Positions 44,575 through 53,160 of a stretch of DNA of 64,000 nt are shown here, in pieces. The position numbers were made by a program, and so were the translations under genes. Position 1 is the stretch's first letter, and each line of letters opens with the position of its first letter. The notes under the pieces were generated by a model, which was not told the DNA's origin, did no database searches, and saw only the letters and a program-made list of their open reading frames with translations. This DNA comes from Pseudodonghicola xiamenensis DSM 18339 (lineage in GTDB: Bacteria; Pseudomonadota; Alphaproteobacteria; Rhodobacterales; Rhodobacteraceae): positions 45,769 to 109,768 of the forward strand of contig NZ_KE386893.1 in assembly GCF_000429365.1 (NCBI RefSeq), given 5' to 3'.

Positions 44575-45726
44575 ATGTCCCGCCACGACCGTATTGATGA
44601 CACTGCTGATGAGGCTCAACCGGTTCCGTCCGGGGCCTCCGGGGCGGCGGCAGATAGCAGTCCGGGGAAGGCTGGCGGCAGGAAGAAGCGTGTGGTCATG
44701 GGCGTGGCGCTGATTGCGCTGCTGGTGGGCGGATATTTCGGTCGCCAATGGTGGACCGAGGGGCGTTTCATGGTCGATACAGACGATGCCTATGTGCAGG
44801 CCGACCTGTCGGTGGTGTCGTCCAAGCTGACCGGCTATGTCGAAGCGATCCCGGTCAAGGCCAACCAGCACGTGACCAAGGGCGAGGTTTTGGTTCGGAT
44901 CGAGGACGGCGATTACCGGATCGCGCTGGAACAGGCCAAGGCCAAGCTGCCGACGCTGGACCGGACGCTGGCGCGGATCGACGCCCAGGTTGCGGCCGCC
45001 GAAACCTCGGTTCAGCAGGCCGAGGCGCAGCTTGCCGCCACCGAGGCGGCGTTGCGCACAGCCACCACCAATGCCGAACGCATTCGCGATCTGGCGGCCC
45101 GTCAGGTGTCGTCTCAATCCGCGCTCGACAGCGCCAATGAGGCGCTTGATACCGCCCAGGCGAACCGGGTCGCGGCGGTGGCGGGGATCGCCGGTGCCGA
45201 GGCGCAGGTCGAGGTGCTGAAAGCGCAGCGGGCGGAAACGGAATCGAGCCGGCGCGAGCTGCAACTGGATGTCGATCAGGCGCAGCGCGATCTTGACCTG
45301 ACGGTATTGAGGGCGCCGTTTGACGGTACCGTCGCCAACGTCGCGATCGAGGAGGGGGAGCTGGTCACCGCCGGCAAACGGCTGGCTGCGGTGGTTCCGG
45401 ATCACGGGCTTTATGTCGAAGCGAACTTCAAGGAAACCCAGCTGAGTGGTATCGCCCGGGGTGAGACCGCGCTGGTCAGCATCGACGCGCTTGACGGTCA
45501 CAGCGTCGAAGGCAAGGTGATCTCGATCGCGCCGGCGACAGGGGCGGTGTTCTCGTTGCTGCCGGCGGATAATGCCACCGGGAACTTCACCAAGATCGTG
45601 CAGCGCGTGCCGGTGCGGATCGAATTGCCCGACGGAACGCCCGGGCTGCGTGCGGGCCTGTCCGTCGTGGTCCAGGTCGACCGCCGCACTGCGCCTGCCG
45701 GCGCGCTGTTCGCGGATGCCGAGTAA
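44575..45726 (+). CDS. HlyD/EmrA family periplasmic adaptor
   Basis: The 383-residue membrane fusion protein has a polar head, one membrane helix (about residues 39-57, VVMGVALIALLVGGYFG), a lipoyl-like hairpin (DDAYVQADLSVVSSKLTGYV), a long coiled coil (about 115-245) and a beta-barrel (LVEANFKET-type block: LYVEANFKETQLSGI). It links an inner-membrane pump to an outer-membrane channel. The ATG at 44575 is the first in frame after operator 2. The stop TAA overlaps the ATG of the pump gene by one base (TAATG), so the two are coupled. TolC is not in the window. Confidence 0.92.
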   Translation: MSRHDRIDDTADEAQPVPSGASGAAADSSPGKAGGRKKRVVMGVALIALLVGGYFGRQWWTEGRFMVDTDDAYVQADLSVVSSKLTGYVEAIPVKANQHVTKGEVLVRIEDGDYRIALEQAKAKLPTLDRTLARIDAQVAAAETSVQQAEAQLAATEAALRTATTNAERIRDLAARQVSSQSALDSANEALDTAQANRVAAVAGIAGAEAQVEVLKAQRAETESSRRELQLDVDQAQRDLDLTVLRAPFDGTVANVAIEEGELVTAGKRLAAVVPDHGLYVEANFKETQLSGIARGETALVSIDALDGHSVEGKVISIAPATGAVFSLLPADNATGNFTKIVQRVPVRIELPDGTPGLRAGLSVVVQVDRRTAPAGALFADAE

Positions 45727-47279
45727 TGAGCGCCGCCGCCGAGGAGCCGCAGCTGACCCCGCGCCGGGTCGCGGCCTTCATGGTCATGGTCTTCGGCATG
45801 TTCATGGCGATCTTGGATATCCAGATCGTTTCGGCCTCTTTGCCCGAGATTCAGGCTGGGCTGGGCGCCTCGGCGGATGAGATTTCGTGGGTTCAGACCG
45901 CTTATCTGATCGCTGAGGTGATCATGATTCCGCTGTCAGGCCTGTTGGGGCGGATGATGTCGACACGATATCTGTTCGCAATCTCGGCAGCGGGGTTCAC
46001 CCTGTCCTCTTTCATGTGCGCGACCTCTGGGTCGATCGGAGAAATGATCCTGTGGCGCGCGATGCAGGGGTTTCTGGGCGGTGGCATGATCCCGTCGGTC
46101 TTCGCCGCCGCCTTCACCATCTTTCCGGCCTCCAAGCGCAATATGGTGTCGCCGATGATCGGGTTGGTGGCGACGCTGGCGCCGACTGTGGGGCCGACTG
46201 TGGGGGGCTATCTGTCGCATGCGCTGTCCTGGCACTGGCTGTTTCTGGTCAATGTGCCGGCGGGCATTCTGGTCACTCTGGGGGTGCTGGCACTGGTCGA
46301 TTTCGACAAGCCGGACTGGTCGTTGTTCGACAAGTTCGACTGGGTCGGGCTGGGGGCGCTGGCCTGTTTCCTGGGCGCGATGGAATATGTGCTGGAAGAG
46401 GGGCCGTCGAACGACTGGTTCGATGACGAGGCCGTGGCGATCCTGTTCGTCGTCATGGTTCTGGGTGGCGTGACCACCTTCTGGCGCGCCTTTACCCGGG
46501 CCGAGCCGGTGGTGGATTTCAGCGCTTTCGCGAACACCAATTTCGCCGTGGGCTCGGTGTTCTCCTTCGTGATGGGGATCGGGCTTTACGGCATGACCTA
46601 TCTCTATCCGCTCTATCTGTCGTCGATCCGCGGTTACGACAGTCTGATGATCGGCGAGACGGTCTTTGTTTCAGGGCTGGCGATGTTCTTTACCGCGCCT
46701 CTGGCCGGTGCGCTCGCGTCGCGGATCGACCTGCGGCTGATGCTGATCGGTGGGTTTCTGGGCTTTGGTCTGTCCTCCTGGATGCTGACGGGGATGACGG
46801 CGGATTGGGATTTCAAAGAGCTTCTGGTGCCGCAGATCCTGCGGGGCATGTCGTTGATGATCTGCATGGTGCCGATCAACAATCTGGCCCTGGGGACCTT
46901 GCCGCCGGCCAAGATGAAGGGTGCCTCTGGACTTTATAACCTGACGCGTAACCTGGGCGGGGCCGTGGGGTTGGCGGTGATCAATACCCTGCTGACAGAT
47001 CGCGGTGCCCTGCATGTCGCCCGGCTGAAAGAGGCGCTGAACTGGGCCAATCCCGAGGCGCTGAGTCAGCTTGCCGCCATGCAGGCCAATCTCGAAGTGC
47101 AGGGAATAAGTGGCGAGCAGGGGGCGCTGGCGCAGATGGCCGGGCGTATCACGGCGCAGGCGACGGTGATGTCCTTTGTTGACGTCTTCCTGCTGCTGAC
47201 GGTGATTTTCTGCGGTCTCGCCGTGATGGCCCTGGCGATGAAACCGCCGGCGAAAGGCGCCAAGGCGCCGGCGCATTAG
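45726..47279 (+). CDS. DHA2 family drug:proton antiporter (EmrB-type MFS)
   Basis: The 517-residue protein has the fourteen-helix DHA2 pattern. The first helices carry FMAILDIQIVSASLPEIQ and TAYLIAEVIMIPLSGLLGR (motif A region), and GLVATLAPTVGPTVGGYLSH is the motif C antiporter signature. With the adaptor it should export hydrophobic drugs or metabolites using the proton gradient. It is controlled, by inference, by the divergent TetR repressor. A 307-bp partly AT-rich gap follows before the second efflux operon. Confidence 0.93.
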   Translation: MSAAAEEPQLTPRRVAAFMVMVFGMFMAILDIQIVSASLPEIQAGLGASADEISWVQTAYLIAEVIMIPLSGLLGRMMSTRYLFAISAAGFTLSSFMCATSGSIGEMILWRAMQGFLGGGMIPSVFAAAFTIFPASKRNMVSPMIGLVATLAPTVGPTVGGYLSHALSWHWLFLVNVPAGILVTLGVLALVDFDKPDWSLFDKFDWVGLGALACFLGAMEYVLEEGPSNDWFDDEAVAILFVVMVLGGVTTFWRAFTRAEPVVDFSAFANTNFAVGSVFSFVMGIGLYGMTYLYPLYLSSIRGYDSLMIGETVFVSGLAMFFTAPLAGALASRIDLRLMLIGGFLGFGLSSWMLTGMTADWDFKELLVPQILRGMSLMICMVPINNLALGTLPPAKMKGASGLYNLTRNLGGAVGLAVINTLLTDRGALHVARLKEALNWANPEALSQLAAMQANLEVQGISGEQGALAQMAGRITAQATVMSFVDVFLLLTVIFCGLAVMALAMKPPAKGAKAPAH

Positions 47280-47543
47280 CGATGGTAGTTGCCGTGGGTG
47301 GAGGTTGCTGCCGCCGATCCTTGCCGCAAAAATAAGCACTATTCCAGATATTGATCCTGGGGCGTTGTGGCTGTTGTCCTGCCTGGGCGCTGCCGGGGTG
47401 GGCGAATAATTTTTGTATCATACTGTTATTTATATGTTTTTATGATCTTGTGGCGGTTTTCGTTTCAGAAACAGGGCATTCCGCCGGTGCTGGGTCGCAA
47501 GACCGTGAATGATCTGCCCTTGAAATACATGCTGCAATCATGT

Positions 47544-47555
47544 TTAGCGAGCTAA
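47544..47555. promoter_or_regulatory. MarR operator half 1
   Basis: TTAGCGAGCTAA: perfect 5-bp arms around GA. Its partner starts 16 bp later. Confidence 0.65.
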
Positions 47556-47559
47556 AAGC

Positions 47560-47571
47560 TTAGTATGCTAA
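47560..47571. promoter_or_regulatory. MarR operator half 2
   Basis: TTAGTATGCTAA shares the TTAG...GCTAA frame of copy 1 and ends 15 bp before the MarR start codon. Confidence 0.65.
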
Positions 47572-47586
47572 TAGTGTGAGGCGGGA

Positions 47587-48018
47587 ATGTCTGTCGATAC
47601 TCAGGTCCTTGACGCGTTGCTGCGCGTGATGCGCGAACTGCGGCGGCACTACGACCTGAGTGCGCGCGAGGTCGGGCTGACCATGTCGCGGGCGAGGGTG
47701 GTGTCGACCCTGGCGAAGATGGAAGGGGCGACCCAATCCGAATTGGCGGTCGAGCTCGAGATCGAGGCGCCGACGCTGAAGCGTCAGGTCGATGCGCTCT
47801 GTGCGGCCGGGTTGATCGAGCGGCAGGCGATGGATGGCGATGCGCGCAAGCGGGCGCTGTTCCTGACGCCGGCAGCGCGCCAGATCCGGATTACCCATTT
47901 CATGCAAAGCATGCGGGCCGATCTCATGGCGGGGATTTCGCCCGAGGATCAGGCGACGACGCTGGCCGTGCTGCAGCAGATCGAACGGAACGCTGCCGGA
48001 CTGAGGCGGGAAGAATGA
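47587..48018 (+). CDS. MarR family transcriptional regulator
   Basis: The 143-residue protein has the winged helix-turn-helix of the MarR family (TLAKMEGATQSELAVELEIE, then LKRQVDALCAAGLIERQ and DARKRALFLTP), with dimerising helices at both ends. The ATG at 47587 follows GAGGCGGG. Paired palindromes immediately upstream suggest that it represses its own operon. Its stop overlaps the MFS start as ATGA, so regulator and pump are co-translated. A drug or phenolic ligand would be expected. Confidence 0.93.
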   Translation: MSVDTQVLDALLRVMRELRRHYDLSAREVGLTMSRARVVSTLAKMEGATQSELAVELEIEAPTLKRQVDALCAAGLIERQAMDGDARKRALFLTPAARQIRITHFMQSMRADLMAGISPEDQATTLAVLQQIERNAAGLRREE

Positions 48019-49667
48019 CGACTGCACCTGCAACAGCAGAGGCCTCCCGGCCCGAGCCGGTATCTGCGCCGGCGCCGGCGTTGCCGTTTCGGCAGGCCTT
48101 GCCCTATGTCGCCGCCGGCGGGTTGGTGGCGATCGCACAGGGCTTGGGACAGGGGTTCGTGTCGACCAATATCCCGCAAATCGCCGGTGATCTGGGGATC
48201 ACCACGACACAGGCGAGCTGGTTGATGGTGGCCTATATCGTGCCGCGTGCCGCCCTGCCGCCGATGCTGATCAAGATCCGGACCCAATTCGGGCTGCGCC
48301 GCTTTGCCGAGATCGGCATTGTCATCTATGCCTTGGTCGCCTTCGCGGCGGTCTGGATCAGCGATTGGCGTTCGGCGATGGTGGTGCAGGCGCTGTCTGG
48401 CGCGGCTTCGGCGCCGCTGTCCACATTGGCGTTTCTCTATATTCTTGAACCGATGTCGCCCCGCTTCAAGATGGTGCTGGGGCTGCCCTTGGTCATGGCC
48501 TTTCTGCTGGCGGGGCCGTCGCTGGCGCGGGTGGTGTCCCCGGCGCTGATTGGCGATGGTGGGTTGCAGCGCGTGCATCTGACCGCATTGGGGCTGGGGA
48601 TGCTCTCGCTGGCGGCGGTGTTCCGTCTGCCGCTGCGGCCCGTGCCGCATGCCAAGGTGATCCAGCTGGCGGATCTTTGCAGCGTCGGGCTGATCTTGAT
48701 CGGATTTGCCGGGGTGGCCACCGCCTTCGTGATTGGACCGATCCGCTGGTGGACTGATGCCGCCTGGATCGGCTGGGCGCTGGCCGGGGCGGTGGCGGCG
48801 CTGGCGCTGGCGATGGTGATCGAGTTGCGCCGCGAGACGCCGCTGCTGGATGTGCGCTGGCTTGCCTCGCCGGCGATCCTGCATCTGACCGCGACGCTCT
48901 TTCTGTTCCGGCTGATCCTGTCGGAGCAGACCTCGGGCGCGCCGCGGATGCTGATGACCCTGGGGATGGCGGGGTCCCAGATGACCGCGCTGTTCGCGGT
49001 GATCGTCATCGCCACCTTCGTCGGCGCCATGGCCTGTCTGGCCTGGATGCGCCCGGGACGCGAAGCTTACCTGCATCTCGCGGCGCTGAGCCTGATCGCC
49101 GTGGGGGCCTTTATGGATTCGCACGCGACCTATGATACCAGGCCGGAGCAGATGCTGATCAGCCAGGCCCTGATCGCGGTGGCCGGCATGCTGTTCATGC
49201 CGCCGGCGATGATGGCGGGGCTGCTGTCGGCGCTGGCCAAGGGGCCGAACTATATCCTGTCGTTCGTGATCGTCTTCGTTTCCACCCAGAGCCTGGGCGG
49301 GGTGATCGGGGCGGGGGTGTTCTCGACCGTGGTGAACCTGCGGCAGGCGTTTCATTTCCAGCAGCTCTCGGCCGGGCTGACGGTGACCGACCCCGGGCTC
49401 GCCAATGAGATGTCCTTGCGGGCGATGTCGCTGGCTGCGCAGACCCCGGATCTGGCGCAGCGCAAGCTGCAGGCGGCGGCGCAGATCGCAAGCGATGCCT
49501 CGCGTCAGGCCTATGTGCTGGCCTATAACGATGCCTATTTCCTGACCTTTCTGATCGCTCTCGGAGCGGCAGCGGCCCTGCTGCTGCATCTGTTTCGCGA
49601 TGCGTTGGTCGCCAGGCTCGCGCCGGCGGCCCCTTCCTCCGATCCCAAGGCGACGACACAATCATGA
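48015..49667 (+). CDS. MFS transporter, DHA2-like
   Basis: The 550-residue protein has an N-terminal polar, Pro/Ala-rich stretch of about 28 residues and then twelve to fourteen hydrophobic helices. FVSTNIPQIAGDLGITTTQA and WLMVAYIVPRAALPPMLIKI correspond to the first helices of the DHA2 family, but the usual motif C is weaker (MAFLLAGPSLARVVSPAL), so it is a divergent member. The C-terminal loop before the last helix is long and helical (residues about 455-520). It is coupled by ATGA overlaps to MarR upstream and to the HlyD gene downstream. Confidence 0.88.
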   Translation: MTTAPATAEASRPEPVSAPAPALPFRQALPYVAAGGLVAIAQGLGQGFVSTNIPQIAGDLGITTTQASWLMVAYIVPRAALPPMLIKIRTQFGLRRFAEIGIVIYALVAFAAVWISDWRSAMVVQALSGAASAPLSTLAFLYILEPMSPRFKMVLGLPLVMAFLLAGPSLARVVSPALIGDGGLQRVHLTALGLGMLSLAAVFRLPLRPVPHAKVIQLADLCSVGLILIGFAGVATAFVIGPIRWWTDAAWIGWALAGAVAALALAMVIELRRETPLLDVRWLASPAILHLTATLFLFRLILSEQTSGAPRMLMTLGMAGSQMTALFAVIVIATFVGAMACLAWMRPGREAYLHLAALSLIAVGAFMDSHATYDTRPEQMLISQALIAVAGMLFMPPAMMAGLLSALAKGPNYILSFVIVFVSTQSLGGVIGAGVFSTVVNLRQAFHFQQLSAGLTVTDPGLANEMSLRAMSLAAQTPDLAQRKLQAAAQIASDASRQAYVLAYNDAYFLTFLIALGAAAALLLHLFRDALVARLAPAAPSSDPKATTQS

Positions 49668-50701
49668 CCAAAGCTCACGTTCTTCCTTCCGTTATTGCCG
49701 GCGGCATCGGCCTCGCCGGTGTTCTCTTGCTGTTGTTTACCTGGCATCTGCCGCCCTTCGCTCCGGCCATGCCGACCACCGAAAACGCCTATATTCGCGG
49801 CAAGGTCACCACCTTGGCACCGCAGCTTTCCGGATATCTGGTTGAGGTCGATGTGGTCGATTTCGAGGCGGTGGAGGCCGGCGATGTGATCGCCCGGATC
49901 GACGATCGCATCTATCGCCAGAAGCTGGCCCAGGCCGAGGCCAATCTGGAGGGGGCAAAGGCTGGGTTGAAGGTCGCTGAACAGAGCGCGCGCTCTGCCG
50001 AGGCTGCCGAGCGGTCGAGCCAGGCCTCGCTCGATTCCGCCCGTTCGGCCCTGGAGAACGCCCGGACAACCTGGGATCGCGCGAGGGCATTGCAGGCGCG
50101 CGGCATTACCTCGCAATCGAACCTGGATCAGTCCGATTTGGCATTGCAGCAAGCGCGTGCGGCGGTGCGCCAGGCCGAGGCGCAGCTTCAGGTTCAGAAG
50201 GAGAACATCAACAGCGCCCGGGTCCAGCTACTGGCCAAGAAGGCGGCCATCGACAGTGCCGACGCCGCCCTGGCCCTGGCCCGGATCGACCTGGAAAACA
50301 CGGTCATTCGCGCCCCGTCAGAAGGCCGTCTGGGGCAGGTCTCGGCCCGGGTGGGGCAATTCGTGGCGGCCGGTACGGCGCTGGTGTCGCATGTCGGACG
50401 CGATCATTGGGTGATCGCGAACTTCAAGGAAACTAGCATTCAGGGGCTGCACATCGGCCAGCCGGTGGCCTTTTCGGTCGATGCTCTGGGGGGCCAGGTC
50501 TTCCATGGGCATGTCAGCTCGTTCTCGCCTGCGACCGCGTCGGAATTCAGCCTGCTGTCGGGCTCCAATGCGACCGGCAATTTCACCAAGATCGCCCAGC
50601 GGTTGCCGGTACGCATTTCGATCGACGAAAACCAGGATCCCGCAGCCTTGCTTGCACCGGGAATGTCGGTCGTGGTCGAGGTCAATATCGAGAAGGGTTG
50701 A
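49664..50701 (+). CDS. HlyD family periplasmic adaptor
   Basis: The 345-residue protein has an N-terminal membrane helix (residues about 7-27), TTENAYIRGKVTTLAPQLSG (lipoyl-like half), a coiled-coil hairpin from about 80 to 200 and a beta-barrel with WVIANFKETSIQGL. It partners the MFS pump before it in a tripartite export complex. Its order in the operon (regulator, pump, adaptor) is the reverse of the adjacent TetR-controlled operon (adaptor, pump). It ends 122 bp before the LpxR-like gene. Confidence 0.92.
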   Translation: MTKAHVLPSVIAGGIGLAGVLLLLFTWHLPPFAPAMPTTENAYIRGKVTTLAPQLSGYLVEVDVVDFEAVEAGDVIARIDDRIYRQKLAQAEANLEGAKAGLKVAEQSARSAEAAERSSQASLDSARSALENARTTWDRARALQARGITSQSNLDQSDLALQQARAAVRQAEAQLQVQKENINSARVQLLAKKAAIDSADAALALARIDLENTVIRAPSEGRLGQVSARVGQFVAAGTALVSHVGRDHWVIANFKETSIQGLHIGQPVAFSVDALGGQVFHGHVSSFSPATASEFSLLSGSNATGNFTKIAQRLPVRISIDENQDPAALLAPGMSVVVEVNIEKG

Positions 50702-50823
50702 AACTGAACTGATCCGTTCATTTCTGCACAGTATCATCTGCGTTGACGCATGCTGTGGCGCTGGCAAAGCATGGCAGAGTAACATATTTTGCAATCTGCG
50801 GGGGCTGAGACAAGGAAGATAAA

Positions 50824-51819
50824 ATGTTGCGCAAATTCGCTGCCGCAATCACAGCCGTATCAATCGCGGGAACTGCCGTACAAGCCGGGGCCCTTCAGGA
50901 TGACATTCCTGAACTGGCCACAGGGGCCGCGTCATCGGTAGTCGCCGCTCCCGAAGCGCCGGCAAAGCCGCGCCGACACAAGCTGGGATCGGGGGTTTTC
51001 TTCGGCAATGATTTTCTGGGCGACAACAAGGATCGCTGGCGTACCGGGTCGATCGGTGGCTCCTATGTGCGCGGATACGACTGGACAGGTGTCGCACCCG
51101 CCAGTTTCGGCGATCTGATCGAATACAGATTTCTTGCTCAGGCGATCGCTCCGGACGATCTGGCCTCTTTCGACCCGACTGACCGGCCCTATGCCGGTGC
51201 GATCTCTTTCGGCGTGCACAGCCATGTCAACCGCGGCGGATATGAAATTGCGCTGGGGGGCGATCTTGTCTTTATCGGGCCGCAAAGCGGCATTGATGGG
51301 TTGCACAAGGATCTGCACCATCTCTTCGGCTCGGAGCAGCCGAGCGAGGCAGTGCTGGACAACCAGATTTCCAATACGATCCGCCCAACTGCCGTGGCCG
51401 AGGTCGGGCGCAGTTATGATCTGGGCGGGATGACCACCCTGCGCCCTTTCGTCGAGGCGCGCGCCGGGGATGAAACGCTGATCCGGGTCGGCGCGGATCT
51501 GATGATCGGTCCGGCGGGGCGGGGCGAATTGCTGGTGCGCGACCCGATTACCGGTCATCGCTATCGGGTGATCCGGGCCGAGCAGCGTGGCTTCAGCTTC
51601 ACGCTGGGGGGCGATATCGCCTATGTCGCTGACAGCGTCTATCTGCCCTCGTCGCGCGGGTATGACCTGAGCAATCACCGCGACCGGCTGCGTGCCGGGG
51701 TGCATTGGCAAGGTCGTCGCGCGGGAGTGTTCTTTGGTCTCGCCTATCTGGGTGAAGAGTTCGAGGCGCAGTCCGAGGGGCAGACCGTGGGGCTCATGCA
51801 GATTAAGTTGACGTTTTAA
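50824..51819 (+). CDS. LpxR-like outer membrane lipid A deacylase
   Basis: The 331-residue protein has a signal peptide (ending near VQAGA) and the LpxR/DUF2219 barrel blocks: FFGNDFLGDNKDRWRTGS (N62, D63, T74 correspond to conserved LpxR residues), DRPYAGAISFG, and GPQSGIDGLHKDLHHLFGS followed by LDNQISN. LpxR removes the 3'-acyloxyacyl chain of lipid A in the outer membrane, with calcium. The C-terminus (GLMQIKLTF) ends in Phe like a barrel strand. Its start is 122 bp after the adaptor gene, with no recognised promoter; it may read through from the efflux operon. Confidence 0.85.
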   Translation: MLRKFAAAITAVSIAGTAVQAGALQDDIPELATGAASSVVAAPEAPAKPRRHKLGSGVFFGNDFLGDNKDRWRTGSIGGSYVRGYDWTGVAPASFGDLIEYRFLAQAIAPDDLASFDPTDRPYAGAISFGVHSHVNRGGYEIALGGDLVFIGPQSGIDGLHKDLHHLFGSEQPSEAVLDNQISNTIRPTAVAEVGRSYDLGGMTTLRPFVEARAGDETLIRVGADLMIGPAGRGELLVRDPITGHRYRVIRAEQRGFSFTLGGDIAYVADSVYLPSSRGYDLSNHRDRLRAGVHWQGRRAGVFFGLAYLGEEFEAQSEGQTVGLMQIKLTF

Positions 51820-51917
51820 GATCACAGTCTAAGCCACGGAAATCAGAAAGCCTTCCTTTGGGTGGGGTGATTTGTTAACGTCCCGGCAACAATAAGATTG
51901 AGGCAGGCACTGGGCAG

Positions 51918-52985
51918 ATGGGAACGGGCTTTCGCGGCACGTTCGTTATCTCTTGGTCGCAGACGGAGATCGACGGTCTCGAAGACGCGCCTATGGGCGC
52001 GTTGGATATCGGGGCGGCGTGGTCCTGGCGCGGGGATACCCTGCGCGTCGACGGTCCGAACGGGCTGCTGCGGCTGGAAGGGGCGGACGGAGAGGCTGAG
52101 ATACGCAGGCGCGCGGCGCGCAGCGTGCGCCGTCTGGTTGGGGCGGCAGTGCAGAATATCGTCGATCTCGATGCGGTCGAGGTCGATGAGCCGCTGATGG
52201 ATCGCTATTTCGTGGTGACCGACGGAGCCCGCAGCTACACGATCACCCTGGTCGATGCCGGTGGCGGACGGCGGCCCTTGCTGATGTTCCTGAATGATCT
52301 GCCGCCACGTTATACCGATCTTTGGGTGGTCCGGCATACGCTTTCGGCACCACTGGAGACGCCGCAGCTTCCGGCGGGGCGGGGTGGGGTGATCTGCTTT
52401 ACCCCCGGCACCCGGCTGGAGACGCCTGACGGTTATCGTTTGATCGAGGAACTGCGCGAGGGCGATCTGGTGCAGACCCGCGACAGCGGGGCGCAGCCGG
52501 TGATCTGGACCGGCAGCCGGCGGCTGAGCGGGGCGCGGCTGCATGTGATGCCGCATCTGCGTCCGGTTCGTTTGCGGCCGGGCGCGCTTGGCATCGAACG
52601 CCCGGATCAGGAACTGCTGGTGTCGCCCGAACACCGCATGCTGGTGCGCGGTCGTACGGCCCAGGCACTGTTCAACACCGATGAGGTGTTGGTCGCCGCG
52701 CGTGATCTGATCAACGATGTCACCGTGATCCAGGATCATGCCCTGCGCGAGGTCACCTATGTGCACCTGTTGCTGCCGAAGCATGAGATTCTGATTGCCA
52801 ACGGGGTGGAAACCGAAAGCTTCCATCCCGCCAACGCCGATCTGACCACGCTGGGGGCAGGGGATCGCGACCGGCTGCTGCAGCATCTGCCGGGCCTCGA
52901 TCTCGATCCGTCGCTCTATGGCCCCGCCGCGCGGCGCAACCTCACCCGGTCCGAGGCCGCGATCCTGATGCATGAGGCGGCTTAG
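51918..52985 (+). CDS. Hint (hedgehog/intein) domain protein
   Basis: The 355-residue protein has an N-terminal beta-rich half (residues 1-150) and a Hint_2 domain at about 157-303. The domain begins with C160 in VICFTPGTRLETPDG and has SPEHRMLVRG (H239) and HEILIANGVETESFHP near its end. Hint domains catalyse self-cleavage or protein attachment, but many bacterial single-gene versions are thought to act without splicing. There is no signal peptide. The gene lies 98 bp after the LpxR-like gene, on the same strand. Homologues are common in Rhodobacteraceae, and their job is not known to me. Confidence 0.85.
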   Translation: MGTGFRGTFVISWSQTEIDGLEDAPMGALDIGAAWSWRGDTLRVDGPNGLLRLEGADGEAEIRRRAARSVRRLVGAAVQNIVDLDAVEVDEPLMDRYFVVTDGARSYTITLVDAGGGRRPLLMFLNDLPPRYTDLWVVRHTLSAPLETPQLPAGRGGVICFTPGTRLETPDGYRLIEELREGDLVQTRDSGAQPVIWTGSRRLSGARLHVMPHLRPVRLRPGALGIERPDQELLVSPEHRMLVRGRTAQALFNTDEVLVAARDLINDVTVIQDHALREVTYVHLLLPKHEILIANGVETESFHPANADLTTLGAGDRDRLLQHLPGLDLDPSLYGPAARRNLTRSEAAILMHEAA

Positions 52986-53160
52986 GTCCTGCGGTCTGCT
53001 ATGCGGACAAAGCTGCCGTTCATCTTGACAGAGGCAATGGCCGCTCCAGGCCAACCTCGACATTCACGCCATTTGAGACATGCAGCCGCCGCCTACTAAC
53101 TTTAGACCTTTGAAGGGGCGACAACGAAGCGTTATTAATGGCCCAGCGTTTTTTAAAGCA

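Larger units (their letters stand above)
47280..47586. other. 307-bp AT-rich intergenic region upstream of marR-type operon
   Basis: No gene is visible. From about 47405 to 47460 the DNA is rich in A/T (TAATTTTTGTATCATACTG and TTATTTATATG), which is striking in this genome. Two 12-bp operator-like sequences are found at 47544-47571, just upstream of the MarR gene. Confidence 0.6.
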
